The notes under the pieces: generated by a model | Seen by the model: the letters and a program-made list of their open reading frames with translations, nothing else | Databases searched by the model: none | Told to the model about the DNA's origin: nothing | Shown here: positions 42,529-55,504 of the stretch, in pieces | Layout: each line of letters begins with the position of its first letter | Position numbering within the stretch: the stretch's first letter is position 1 | Source of the DNA: Medicago truncatula | Lineage: Eukaryota > Streptophyta > Magnoliopsida > Fabales > Fabaceae | DNA: 64,000 nucleotides | Assembly (NCBI RefSeq): GCF_003473485.1 | Contig: NC_053042.1 | Location: 36,918,762-36,982,761, forward strand | Direction of reading: 5' to 3' | Made by a program: the position numbers and the translations under genes

Positions 42529-44287
42529 CTAGTTTAAGAAATTGAGAACCTCTTGCACCAAATTAAAATCACAACTGACATTTGTTGGTAGTTGTCCTTG
42601 TCTTTCCAACACCTTCTTTTTCATGTGTGAAATTCTAAACCTGTTTGATCCTTTTGCTTTCATGATCTCATCCATGCACATTTGTAAAGTCAAGAATATA
42701 TGATTTGACTTAATCGGTGAAAATTCATCAAACGACATCTCCACGGCATTAACAAGTTCATCAATAGTTTGAGATACCTTTTTTTGTTGTAAGGACTGAA
42801 TAGCACGAAAAAATCCTAGATCAAGAACATTTAATTCAGGCGAATTCGGAGGCTGACACATTAAACGAATATCAAATCTATTTTTCTTAGCAGCTTCACA
42901 AAATTCTTCATCATCGATATCAATATGTGTCCTAGCGTTGTCTTGTTGAATAAAAATCGGATTTCCAATATCTTAAATCGGCCATTTGTCCATGACAGAG
43001 GGTAATACTTTGTTTATATAAAATGATCTTATAATAGCTCTAGTGACTGAAAGGATTGGTTTAGTCTCCATTATACCAGCCACTCTATTAACACTAGTCC
43101 TTTTAGCAGGCTCTCTTATGACAAAAGGAAAGACGCCAATTTTTCCATCGAATGTTACATTTCTATGTGAATCAAATCTTGGGCGAGCTACGGCAGCCAA
43201 AAACATGACCTTTGGGAGAAAAATTTTACTAACACAACTACGTATCGGATCATCTTCATCTTGCAACAAGTAATAGTTCTCATTTTTTTTTGTCATAGAG
43301 AACCACTTCTCATCAATATGAATAATGTTGTACATTTCCACAAAAGTTGGATTGTTTGGTATGCTATTGGCATCAATCATTTTAATGCAAAATTGTAATC
43401 TTGCTCTTTTGTTTTCTTCCTTCAAGAAAGGCTTTATAGCATTTGAATGCTTCCGTATTTTCCCGGACTTTATTAGCCGAAAAAACGTAGTCTTTTTGAC
43501 ATCTAAGACATGTGCTAAAGATTCAATCGTTGTCCTTTTATGCAACGGCACATCACGAATTTTTTCCAAATCAATTTCTACTCTCTTTCGACCACCTCTT
43601 GACATTTTGTGGGATACATCAACATGAGCACCACAATCTTTTGCTCGTTTCCAAATGCGTTGAACGGATAATATAGGAACCGAAAAATGTGATGACACCT
43701 CTCGTGTTGCATTTCTGCCCAACTTCCCATCAACACTCTTTTTCAATAACATCTCATATATGTCTCTTCTTGTATCGTTGGACATGTTTTTTCCTCTCTT
43801 ATTGATAGTAACCACTTGTGGTAGTGGCAGGTCCTCATTAGCTTCCTCATGATTATCAATAGCATCACCTAAAAGAAAAATAATGAATTTGGATATATAA
43901 CAACACATGCAATAGGTTTTCAATTTTGATATAAGGAAATAATATTATAAAAATTTATGATACAAGTAAATAACGTGAAGATGGTAGTAGTAATAAGATA
44001 GAGATTGGTGCAAGAAAAATAAAATAAAAACTGAAATTGTAGATACCATCAATTGAGTTTTCTTGTTCCACATCCCACTGGTTATTGAGAAAGTCTTCAA
44101 ACTCTTCATCCGACTGTGTATATTCTTCTTCAGTTGGATCACTAGATAGAAATAGAGGAACATCATCTTCATTAAGAGGTGGTTCATTCAAGTCTAGTGA
44201 ATTTGGAGAATTTGCCTCATAGTTGAAAAAAGGAAAATTTAAATCTATTGCAACTAACGGAACATTTATGTCAATATTTGCATCCAT
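42529..44287 (-). pseudogene. Mariner-like DD39D transposase with one premature stop
   Basis: Exon 1 is 44287-44047 (80 codons, acidic, with DLNxP-like motifs). A 178-bp intron has GT at 44046 and AG at 43869. Exon 2 runs from 43868 to the stop at 42529-42531. Features in order are two helix-turn-helix regions (around REVSSHFSVPILSVQRIWKR and TTIESLAHVLDVKKTTFFRL), then IHIDEKWF with the first catalytic Asp, PIFIQQDNARTHI with the second and PPNSPELNVLDLGFF with the third. The second and third Asp are separated by 39 residues, the plant DD39D signature. A single TAA at 42973-42975 falls just before the second catalytic motif. Without it the frame is open for about 525 codons. The break removes two of three catalytic residues, so this copy should not make active transposase unless the stop is read through. 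Confidence 0.92.
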
Positions 44288-44718
44288 AACTGAAATGTCA
44301 ACATATGAAGTTCAATTTTATAAGCATATTTGAGGGATTTGAAATTTTGGATTCTAAAAATGAGCGGAAAAATTTAAAAACCTCAAAAGTATAAAGTATA
44401 TGGTGGGAAATACTAAATGTATTGGTGGAAAAAAAAAATGGAAGGAAATACCGGAAAGAAAAAAAAAACAATTGCACAACTTCCACGTTGGATTTAAGGT
44501 GTTTGTGATAAGTTTGAGAAAATTGGAAGTTTAAATAATAAATGCAGTTTGTGTGGTGAGTTTCAATAATTAAGGAAATTAGAATTTTGAGAAAAAAAAA
44601 TCATGGAGTAAAATAAGGGTATTTTAGTATAAACCATACAATTATTCCTATAATTTAATGATTCCTTAATATTTATGCAATCACCTAAAACGTCAAAAGA
44701 AAAGGAATGGAGGGAGTA

Positions 44719-45928
44719 TAAATTTTAGGTCCTTCAAAAAAAAAAGGTATATTTTAGGTCCTTCAAAAAAAAAAAGTATACTTGAGGTAACTTTTGACAA
44801 ACTGTTGCCTTTTAGGCCACGATTTTTTGTGATTATATTTTCTTTTGCGTTGTAAAGTAAAAAAAAATGTTTCGGTGAATGGGGAAACAATATCAGTTGT
44901 AGATTGATACCCATACTCTTAAGAAAAATATTATAATGATTCAAAAATATATTTCCACCACAATGCTAATTTGTAGGATCAATTGACACTTATAGCTGAA
45001 ATAGCTGAATATATTGTAAGCTGTCAAAACGTACATTAGCCATATAAAGCAGCATTTGGTCCACATCTTTATTGTCGTTAGGATCTTGAAAGAGCATTTG
45101 GTCCACATGTCTAATATATAATGATTTAAGCCTTGAAAATCAGAACATGTAATAAAATTGAAAAACAATGCTAAAACAAACACTTACATAATTTCTTTAG
45201 AGGTTTAATCTCTATTACAAGATAGAAACTATCGTTTTTATATTAGTTTTTCAAAGGGTACAACTTATTTTTCTACTTTTGAGTATTTATTTCTAACCAG
45301 TTAAAGCTTGGTTCCTAGTTAGCTTAGACTTGTTAGTTTGCAATTCTGCTTGATATGATTATCCCTATTTATTTTACTCGTATAATTATATTAGTTATAT
45401 TATAATTTTTGTTTAACAAATTATATCTTTTGAACTTGGCCACTTTCTGGCTCCGCCCTTGGACTAGACCATCCAAATCTTCCAAGGTTTTGGAAGAACA
45501 TATAGAATATATATTTATTTGTTTTGACACAAGAACATATAGAATATATTGATTGATATATTCTCGTATTAATCTATACCAATTTATCTTTAAATGAGAT
45601 CGGAACATAAAGGAACATTTTCGTGTTTTGTAGATATTCCGGATCTCCTAAACCAGTATACATTTTGGCTTTAGCTATATATGGAAAATTCGTAACGCGT
45701 CGTTCATATGAAAAAGATGAGTGTTATTTGAACAATCAATTTGGTGACAACTTATTTGACAACCATATTTTACAAAGAAAAAAGTGATATTGGCACGGAA
45801 ACCATAGCAATAGAGAGATAAAGAAAAAAATAATGTGAGTATGAGAGAGAAAGTTGTTGCAAAAGTTGTCACTAAATAGATGTTCAAATATCATTTCTCT
45901 ATGAAAAATGTTCGACCCATATACAAGA
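44719..45928. other. AT-rich spacer with a truncated hAT-like end
   Basis: No gene is visible. It starts with a tandem repeat of TTTTAGGTCCTTCAAAAAAA (44723 and 44752). TTTCTGGCTCCGCCCTTG near 45447-45464 looks like one end of a hAT-like element without its partner. Confidence 0.45.
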
Positions 45929-46100
45929 TTATTAGAATATAAAATATTCATTGTATAAATTAATTAATATATTGAATACAGTTAGAGATAATTGAGGTTC
46001 AAATCAGAGATATTTGATGTTGTTTTGGATCTCAAATATCTCTAACTAATATACAATATACTAATTAATTTATACAATCAATATTTTTATATTCTAATAA
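45929..46100. repeat. 172-bp imperfect hairpin
   Basis: The arm TTATTAGAATATAAAATATT at 45929 is mirrored by AATATTTTTATATTCTAATAA ending at 46100 (last 20 bases pair). Pairing continues through TTAGAGATA…TATCTCTAA. It could be a MITE or a small-RNA precursor. No duplication was seen at the borders. Confidence 0.75.
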
Positions 46101-46647
46101 AATATATGAGATTTATCTATCAAAAATATATATATATATATATGAGATTTAAGATCATTTTGAGATTAGTGGGTCCATATATCTATGATCAACTAAATCG
46201 ATTCGAAAGACAAATTTTCAAAGCATCTTATATATTCTAACAGGATCTATCACTTTTAGTCATCGAGGAACATTAGATACCATTATATATTTAGAATCTT
46301 GCAGTTTAAAACTTTTTTAATTCTTTCCTTCAAAAAAAAAAAAACTTTTTTTAATTCTTAATCCAGCTTACAAAGAAATCAAGATTTTATTAGATGAAAG
46401 ATTTAGCTATAAGTTAAGTACGTTGATGGTGTGTTCACTTGAAAATGTTATTTTCAATGTTTTAGGTTTGATTTTTTCCTAATTATGGGACTCCTCAAAT
46501 TAGTCGATCATTCGATCAGATACTGAGTTTTTAGAAAGAAAAAAAAAATTGGTTGTTGTTTCCATAACTCTTACGTACATTTTGATATAATTAATTCTTT
46601 CATTATTAATATTCTTGTCTTGCGTACCTTTTAATACTATAATCTTA

Positions 46648-47446
<799 letters not shown>

Positions 47447-47449
47447 TTA

Positions 47450-47930
47450 AAGAGTGGAACGTGGAATTTTTTGGTAATAGTCCTCTTTGCAAGAAACGTG
47501 TTCTGAAAATATTAGAAGGCATAAAAAATGCTATATCGAATCAGCTTCTCAAAGACTTTGAGTTGCGTAATGAGCTTTGGAATAAATATAGTACTATTGT
47601 GTAGTCGGAGGAAAATTGATCTCAACACTTTTTTCACCTTTCCACCTTGAAGAGAAAACACATGAATTAAATAAGTGCTCTTCAGAATCTTGATGACTCT
47701 TGAATATGTGATGATAATGAGCTTCAGGACCTTATGTTTCATTTCTTTCAAATAGTACCTTGAGCACCGATGTTGCTCCACCGCATTACAAAGGAGTCTT
47801 ATTCCTACATTCTTGCTAGAATGAAAGAAAAAAATATCTAACCATAACACTTCATATTTTTCTTTTGTAGGTGTAATTACTTTAGCTCTATATATCATGT
47901 CTTGCTAGTATTCTTGGGTACATAATGCAA
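47450..47930 (+). pseudogene. Possible LINE ORF2 relic
   Basis: The frame to 47604 reads LKEWNVEFFGNSPLCKKRVL and ends RNELWNKYSTIV, resembling the segment between endonuclease and reverse transcriptase in plant LINEs. Later pieces (ELNKCSSES, HRITKESYSYILARMK) fall in other frames. Similarity is weak and there are several stops. Confidence 0.4.
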
Positions 47931-50900
47931 ATCGTAGAGATTGCGATGATGTGAAACTGTTTTGGGAACTTTTGCTTGGCTCAAATGGAATCTATCATCT
48001 AATGATATTGAAAATATAGTTTTGCTTTGAAAGCTTTTGTTTGGGGTAGTCGTTAATATGTTGTGAAAAGACCATAGCTCTCTTATATTTGAGAAACACT
48101 CTCGAAATACTCTTTGGTCCAAAGTCATTAATCAAGTGGAAGACATACATGATTCTTTCAATTCATACAAAAAGATTAGAATGAATCCCACCCCAATATC
48201 TTTTTGATGGTTGATTTTCTAGCAAGTGTACTAATGTGTCAACAATTAGTAAAATTTATATAAGTTTGTCTCCATGGGGATTGCATGATTTCAACTTAAC
48301 AACTCAACTTAACTATACTGTGGTGATGATTTAGGAAATATGTAACAAAAAGGGGGTTTCACTTGGCAATTGGATATGGTTTGATTTACTTAAGAGAGAT
48401 ATTAAAAGGCGACTAAGTCATGTCAGATTGCCTTTATCATTGAACTATCTGGGAAACTACAAACTATGAATACAACATTGATTGATTACTCAATTTTAAG
48501 ACATTTGATCAAAGTAGTTAGGCCAATGTCTTGGTCACTAACACTCTTCAATTATTTCTCCTCTCTAATGTCTTAGGTGAGCCCATAACTCTTGAAGGTA
48601 AGAATACCAAATTAATTACACAAATTATTCTTAGAATGTCTAAATCTAATAACAAGCGAACAATTAAATAAGGTCAAACCCCAAAGTTATGGTTAATAAT
48701 CATTGATACTTGTTCCATTTATGCTTATTCGTAAACGCATAAAAACCATTACGAATAAAATTATTATAATAAAATACAAAAGTAATCAAATGAAGTCATA
48801 AAATGGTTTAAATTTAATGATCAAACAATAAGTGAAGTTTTTCTTTGATGACCTAACCTAGAATTAACCATTAATTGTGGTTCATAAACATAAACTAATG
48901 AATATGAATAAAGAAAAAAAAGAAAATGATCACCGATTGATGATTCCTTGACTCTCGAACGGCTCTTGTCGCTCATATTCTACTAAAATTTTATTTTTTT
49001 TCCTTCGGTTGCTAGTCAAAATGTGTTTTTTTTTTTTTGTGATATAGGGGTCTGCCTTATATGCGCGTGCATTTCCCTAAAAATTAGGGAAAGTTGACCC
49101 ACGATGCAAGGTAAGCAAAATGCAAACCCCTAGCCTTTCACTCAACTCGCGATGTGGGGCTAATAGCTCACGATGAGAGTTAGACACTAGCGAACACCTT
49201 ACTTGTCCCTCACATCTCGTGATGCGGGGCTCATAGCCCACGACACGATATAGGAAGTATCTATTTCTTCTGGTTTTTTCACTCCTTGCTCCATTTCTTT
49301 TCACTAGAACATTCGCAACGACTATGCCCTAGGGATCATAAGTGATAAACTTGTAAAAAAGACATAGCACGGTCAAAAAGTTGCGTGGTTTGGGCGAATT
49401 TCCATCATTCCAAGACTATTTTACCACGTTTGCTTTTCATGACTTCTTAACAATTCATTTACAAAACTCAACTAACATACATTTAAACTACCTACTTTAA
49501 TTCTAAAATGACTTTAAATACGGACTAAAAATCGTATATGATTTTCTGTAAGATCAGAATCGAGATTTTATGAAAGGGTTTTACTATAAAGTTAACTCAA
49601 GTAGTTCAAAGATTGTCGAATCTTAAGCTTTCTCACATCTATTTATCTTACTTGTGACATAGGTTTCAAGGACATCATTTTTGAGACCGACACTCTCTTG
49701 CTATTTTTTCATGTGGTCATGAAAGGTTATACTACCTACACACATTTGATTATGTTGGTCAATGAGATCATCACTTTTCTTGATAGTAGAGATTAGCTTT
49801 TCTCCAATAGATTCTAATCGGTGTGCCCGCATGCTTTCTCATTGTGGGAATTCTAATCCTTTTCCTATTACTCTAGTTCGTTATGTTCCTAATTTTTTGC
49901 AAACTTTTGTAATACGTATGTTGGTGGTATTTCGCCTCAGCAATTGAGTTAATAAAGGATTCTCTTTTATAAATATATAAAAAGCTGTTTTCATTCTTGA
50001 TAGAACACATTAATTGTAGAAAAGTAGAAAGAAAAAAATAGTAGTGTAATAATAATGAGAGAATATATCGGGGAGAAAAAAATTAAGTCCCACATAGAAT
50101 AAAAGGTTAATCTTCTTGACAAAAAAAAAATGTTAATCATTGAAATTGACTATGTGTAACCGTTAGAGAGATTATTGCGAGAACGTACATAGAGACGTTG
50201 TGGTTTGTTTTGAACCGGTCCCGCTTGCTCCGTTCACCCCCTCACGGGGAAGGGGTGTGTCGCAAGTAATATAGTCAAACGTGGTGTTTGGGCTTTGGAT
50301 TATATTGTGCCTAAGTAATTGAGCCAAAACTCATTTTGGCCGGTCCAGAACAATTTGCATAGACATCTATAAAAACACATAAAAATGATTTGTAAAGTTG
50401 CTAAAAAGATTATGATATGCTAGAAAGGATTATAAAAATATCCACACTCTTCAATCGAATAAGATATCTTTTATAAATGACAAAATTGTGGAGGCTTACG
50501 CAAGGCCTAAAATGAAAAATACCTCAAAATTGTGGTCGGATCAAAGCTATAATGTCGTTGAGGCTAATATTAAAAAAAATAGGAATATTTGCCACGAAAT
50601 AATTGATGTGAATGCAAAATTTCTATAAAACAATAAAAGGATGTTCTGAAAGAAATAGAAACGTCACTTTGGCTCTGTTAAAAAAATAATAATAATAAAC
50701 GTCACTTTGGCCTTGTTTTATTGCCTAACACGCCTGTTGCATGCTCCACATTTTAAAGTTAGGGCTTTGCTTCATTTGCGAAGGGCATGTCCATGTTTTA
50801 ATTTTACGTAAAGTTGTTCCCGCATTTTACAAATACGTTTTATCAGGAATTTCCCTGGTTTTACCGTTCAGAAGTTCCCTGACAAATCGCAGGATTTCTT

Positions 50901-50967
50901 GTAGTAAATGTGGTACTTTGAAATTTTGCCTTAATTTTTCAGCGTTAATGAGGATTTTTGTTGGGTA
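47931..50967. other. Repeat-like region without recognisable genes
   Basis: A stretch at about 48200-48290 (CTAGCAAGTGTACTAATGTG … CTCCATGGGGATTGCATGAT) resembles non-coding retroelement sequence. A higher-GC block at 49020-49260 contains two copies of a TCGCGATGTGGGGCTAATAG / TCGTGATGCGGGGCTCATAG phrase. Another GC patch is at 50210-50260. No protein can be supported. Confidence 0.4.
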
Positions 50968-50975
50968 GATAATGA

Positions 50976-51181
50976 CTTTTTTTTTTGTTATCATAATATT
51001 GGTTCAAAGTTTCCACCGTCCTTTAGCGGTAACTAATCTCCGCTAGGAAACATCTGGGACATATAAGGCATGTTCTTTCCTTCCAACTAAATTTTTTTCA
51101 TACGTGTGAGTCAGAAATCGAACCCCCGACCACATGCTTCAGGGATTCAAGTTTCTTACCATTTGAACCAATCTATTGTAT
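50976..51181 (-). mobile_element. SINE-like element, about 206 bp
   Basis: A T-run at the left precedes, in reverse, a tRNA-like head (GGTTCAAATGGTAAG, CGGGGGTTCGATTTCTGAC). GATAATGA flanks both sides (50968-50975, 51182-51189). Confidence 0.6.
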
Positions 51182-51189
51182 GATAATGA

Positions 51190-51561
51190 GGTTTTTTTAA
51201 CCCAGCATAAAAGAATATACAATTTTGTTGGACCGTCCAAAAAGTTTTGTATGTGCATCCATAAGTATATAAATTTGATCATGGTTATTAAGTATCTTTT
51301 TCTTATAAATTGGATGGTTAGCACAACACACCATATGTGCAGCTGATTTTCTGATAAAAGAATGATACTAGTCTTGTTATTTTGCATAAAACATCTTCAA
51401 ATAAGGACTCTGTCCTCTTAGCTGATTTTCAAAAAAAAATTCTGATAAAAGAATGATACTAGTCTTGTTAATTTTTTTTTTTAATGTTGAGAATAAGAGA
51501 GAAAGCTGTTAAAATGTTGTCACGAAATGCGTGTACAAATATTCATTTATCATTCTAGATA
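51190..51561. other. AT-rich spacer
   Basis: It contains a direct repeat of AAAAGAATGATACTAGTCTTG (two copies near 51356 and 51446, counted as the shared last 20 bases). No gene is seen. Confidence 0.5.
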
Positions 51562-51946
51562 GGCTTAAATAGGTCTTTTGTCCCTGCAAATATAGGTCAT
51601 TTGAATTTTCGTCCCTGAAGTTACTAATTCTTCCAATCTGCCACTGCAAATATGAATCATTTGAAAAATGATCCTAATTACATCTGATTAGTAACTTCAG
51701 AAACGAAAATTCAAATGATCTATATTTGCAGGGACGAAAAACCTATTTAAGTCAACCACTCTGTCCAATCATCACTTACCACATGGGCACCAAGTTGCTA
51801 ATGATAGTCCACCTCTGCAAAAAAAAACTAATTAGAACCAAAAGTCAAATGATTAATATTTGCAGTGGCAGATTGAAAGGATTAGTAATTTCATGGACGA
51901 AAATTCAAATGATCTATATTTGCAGGAACGAAAGACTATTTAAGCC
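51562..51946. mobile_element. MULE-type MITE, 385 bp
   Basis: The inverted ends are GGCTTAAATAGGTCTTTTG and CTATTTAAGCC. Internal CCCTGCAAATATAGGTCATT recurs inverted. The perfect 9-bp duplication TTCTAGATA is at 51553-51561 and 51947-51955. It is related in layout to the element at 21605. Confidence 0.9.
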
Positions 51947-51955
51947 TTCTAGATA

Positions 51956-52800
51956 TATAAGTAGCATGTGTAGTAAGAGTGATAAAGAAGGAGTTTTGAT
52001 GTTCGATAAGGTTAGTCCAGTTTGGTAGGAAGGGCACGGGAGTGTGTGTGGGTCATAGTAACTCATAACAATTGAAAAGTTTGGTGGAGTAAATAAAAGG
52101 ACTTGTCGTAGGAATAGAAAATATGGCAATTGTTCCATGAACCTGTAACATCATCCTGCCTAACGAATTAGTCAAATGGCTGGGACGTTTATTGATTGAG
52201 TTCTATATCATCTCCTAGGTCACACGTGATTTTGGAGCCTTCTCACTATCTTGTTATTAATTAGAGCCAAAAAAAACGTTATTGGTCATAAATATTTGAG
52301 TTTTTATTTGGACACACTTACATATTTAAAATAAATTAGAAAGAGAAAAAAATTAAAATAATTGAAGACTATTTTTTTGTTGACAAGAATAATTGAAGAC
52401 TATATATATCTGTGAGTATGAGACTCCACATTATATATTTAAAAATACTCGTTATTGTGAAAGACTTTCTCATGAAACTCCTTTAACTAATTCACAAACG
52501 ATTAAATTAAATTCTCGAAAATAAATAGTTTTTCGTAAGTGATCTAAACGTCTCTTTATTTGTACAAATGAGTTTTTCATGTTATGCCAATTTTCCTTGT
52601 TCAAAGAGAAGTTTGGTTTTATAGCTTCTAAAAAATCATAGTGGAAGAATGGGTGGCACGGATTAAAGTGTGTAACGTGCAAACATATCATAAGGCATGT
52701 TTTATACTTCCTCAAGTCTCCATTATAAAAATAAAAAATAAAAAAAAATCACTTTTTAATGTGTTTTCCAGATCCATTGAAATATGTAGGTGTTAAGGTT
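51956..52800. other. AT-rich spacer
   Basis: I see no gene or clear repeat. Confidence 0.4.
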
Positions 52801-53416
52801 CAGGGGCGGATCTGAGATTGAATTATTAGTGGGAATAAAAAAAAAAAATTAAAGGAAGTAAGACTGAATTTTTGTGGAGAAATAAAATAGAAAATTGACA
52901 ACATATGTATTAATCATAATAAATCGTCAATCATTTATAGATAATGCACACCATAAGTTACAAAATCTTAATATACATTTATATATCTTAAAGGGCACGC
53001 ACGCACGCGTGCAGACACACACATACACACACACACACATATATATATATCAAAGTTGCAACAAAAAAAATTAATATCAAGCATTATAGCTTAGTGGAAG
53101 ATAATCAAGTCAATGTGTTTGGAGTTCACAAGTTCGACTCTCACTTAGTTTATTTTTACAAGTAAATTTATTTATGTATGTTGTTTATATTATCATACAA
53201 AATTATAAAAAACGCAAAAGTTAATAGTTGAACCGGCAACCACCAGACACAAACACAAATGCCGCGCCACTAGATCAAAGAGTAATGTAACATTATATTT
53301 CGAAATATAACATATATATTGTATAATTATGCTATGTATAAAATTAAATAAAAAAAAAGTATAGGTTGGACTGATGCGGCAATGGCCACACTCAGCCTTA
53401 AACAGATCTGCCCCTG
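52801..53416. mobile_element. hAT-like element, 616 bp (target duplication not found)
   Basis: The ends CAGGGGCGGATCTG and CAGATCTGCCCCTG are perfect 14-bp inverted repeats. They resemble the ends at 33086 and 61000. Inside is an ACAC/ATAT microsatellite (53000-53050) and a tRNA-like stretch (TATAGCTTAGTGGAAGAT … AAGTTCGACTCTC). No 8-bp duplication is recognisable. Confidence 0.65.
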
Positions 53417-53554
53417 ATTGTACTCTATTGGGAGCATGTGATGATATTTTGAGTTGGCCGAATGTGATATCGATGATATACGGAGGAATGAATTTTTTTG
53501 CACTTTTTGATTTATGCATATCTAACAACCTGGCTAATTTTTTTGCTCATAATT

Positions 53555-53557
<3 letters not shown>

Positions 53558-53607
<50 letters not shown>
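53558..53607. repeat. (AT)n microsatellite
   Basis: About 25 AT dinucleotides. Confidence 0.95.
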
Positions 53608-53611
<4 letters not shown>

Positions 53612-54346
53612 TAACTACCGCATAAAAGCAATTTTGATAGATAAATAAGGAGAAATAAGTAAGAAAAAATTGAAATTACGATGGTTTTTTTTGTTAGTTA
53701 ATAAGATTTTTTATTGCTAAATTTCAATTTATTTTATTTTTGAAAATATATATTATTATCTCTTTTCTATCAATGAAAACTTGAAACCACAAATTAGTAG
53801 CATTATGGAGGGTCAAACAACAAAATATGTAGCATTTAGAATTTCCATATTCCCATTTAATCCAAAATGGGAATATGATAAGATTTATCTAAAAAAATAC
53901 ATTGCTAAAAAAATCAGTTGAGAAACTATGATAAGATTTATCTAAAACAAGAATTTTTTTTTCTTCATAAAATTATGTATGAATAGCATTTATAAAAGTG
54001 AATATAGTTGAGAAACTCTTACACCTGTTTGTTTCATCTCCTCTACTCCTTTACTTCAAATACTTGCTCACATCAAATGGCTTCTTCAAGTGCAAGGCCA
54101 GAGTATAAAATTAAAGGAGAAATTATGAGAAAACTGCAGATGCTAGAAGTGTAAATAATCTTGAAGAGTATGAGATTTCATCGAATAAAATAAGAGTAGA
54201 CCAGTCAATCGGAACAGGTATGAATCCCACAAAAACATTTTGATTCCAGTTTCTAACAAACTAACTATTGTAAGTCGAGAATTAAGAATGCAATTATTAT
54301 GAAGAATGAAAATGAAAATAAGTATTCGCCATACTAAAATAAAGTA
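53608..54346. other. AT-rich spacer
   Basis: It holds a repeated phrase, CTATGATAAGATTTATCTAAA-like (53875 and 53930). There is no gene. Confidence 0.4.
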
Positions 54347-54481
54347 ATCACCGTGAGCTTAATTCAGTTGGTAGGGATATTGCATATTATATGCAGGGAC
54401 CGGGGTTCGAACCCTAGACACCCCATTTCTCCACAATTAAAATGTGTGAGCTCTAACCACTAGACTACTTGACCAAAAAAT
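54347..54481 (+). mobile_element. Full-length tRNA-derived SINE, 135 bp
   Basis: This is the best copy of the window's main SINE family: GTGAGCTTAATTCAGTTGGT (A-box), ACCGGGGTTCGAACCCTAG (B-box), then a non-tRNA body ending GACTACTTGACC and an A-tail. The perfect 10-bp flank AAATAAAGTA is at 54337-54346 and 54482-54491. Confidence 0.92.
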
Positions 54482-54491
54482 AAATAAAGTA

Positions 54492-54735
54492 TGAAATATT
54501 TTGACTATATGCACTATTAATATAATATATTTTAAGCATATTATTCTATTAATATAAAAAGATAAATAATAACATATAAGATATTATTGAGTTTATTTTG
54601 ATTAATATTTTTATTATGTAAATTTTCTATCGTTTTTGCTAATGAATAAATAAATAAATATATTGAAGATCAAGATTGTGCATTAACATATATAAAAGAG
54701 ACAACCAAGTGACTCATTTTAAAAATGGGAGAGTC
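54492..54735. mobile_element. Degraded Stowaway-family MITE
   Basis: Internal phrases (AACATATAAGATATTATTGAG, counted here as its first 20 bases, and GAAGATCAAGATTGTGCATT) match the 9495/40125/55240 family. The terminal repeats are eroded. Confidence 0.5.
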
Positions 54736-55239
54736 TCCTTCAAAAAAAAGGGAGAGTAGTTTTAAAAAAAACTTTGGCCATGGTTATTTTTTTCTCTCTC
54801 TCTCTCTCGGTACATTTTCCTCTTCCATGCAAGTGAGTGCATGATACCTACCTTAAAAAGAGCTATAAAAGGCATAACAATACAAGCAATTCCTCAAAGG
54901 TGTGTATCCATAAATAGCATGTCTTATGAGAGCAACGAATAGTCAAAACCTTAATCATAAGTTCTTTTGAATTGATCATGGTAGTAGGAGGAATTCATTT
55001 AAAATAAATAATTGCTTTGTAATAGCAATGGGACCCTTGTCGCCATGCAGGACGAAATTAAGGTACCTTCCTTCAACTTTTTTACTTTCCTCGCATAATT
55101 CAGCTCTAATGACCAATAGAACCGTTACTAAGGTATATGGTGCAACATCTTTGGCTTCAATAAGCTTTATGGTCACGAATTAAGAAGACACGGGTGACAT
55201 TTGAGCTGCCTTGAAATAAAAAACAGGAACATTTAATTA

Positions 55240-55498
55240 TTCCCTCTATCTTGTATTAGATGACTTATTTGACAATTTGTACTTTTGATATGACATACTT
55301 TAACTTTGTTTTTCTACTAATATACATAGATAAATATTATCACATAAGATGTTGGATTTGTTTCGATAAATATTTTCAGAATATTAAATTTTCATAATTT
55401 TTTTTTCTAACAGATAGTTAAAGATATTAAAGATAAAAAAATATGCATTGGTATGTGTGACAGAGTCAACCGTGTCACTTAATATGGGATGGAGAGAG
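55240..55498. mobile_element. Stowaway-like MITE, 259 bp
   Basis: The ends TTCCCTCTATCTTG and GGATGGAGAGAG carry flanking TA. The internal sequence is nearly the same as the 9495 copy (TATGCATTGGTATGTGTGAC). Confidence 0.8.
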
Positions 55499-55504
55499 TA
55501 TTAG

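Larger units (their letters stand above)
41461..44716 (-). mobile_element. Plant mariner-like element (DD39D MLE), 3,256 bp
   Basis: The terminal inverted repeats are 32 bp and differ at one position. They begin CTCCCTCCATTCCTTTTCTT (41461-41492 and 44685-44716). TA is duplicated outside (41459-41460, 44717-44718). It encodes a two-exon DD39D transposase on the minus strand, broken by one stop, plus an unrelated + strand frame near the other end. It also carries a subterminal repeat of CTTTTGATGTTTTAGA (41479 and 41513). The near-identical ends imply recent activity. Confidence 0.95.

Noticed and set aside
43043..43627. Plus-strand ORFs across the mariner transposase
   Set aside because: They are antisense shadows of the DD39D transposase frame.
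49077..49304. 75-residue minus-strand ORF in a GC-richer patch
   Set aside because: It overlaps an internal repeat of the phrase TCGCGATGTGGGGCTAATAG and has no recognisable domain.
53086..53160. A tRNA gene (A- and B-box-like motifs)
   Set aside because: The sequence does not fold into a full cloverleaf with a readable anticodon stem and lies inside a hAT-like element. It looks like a decayed SINE or tRNA-like fragment.
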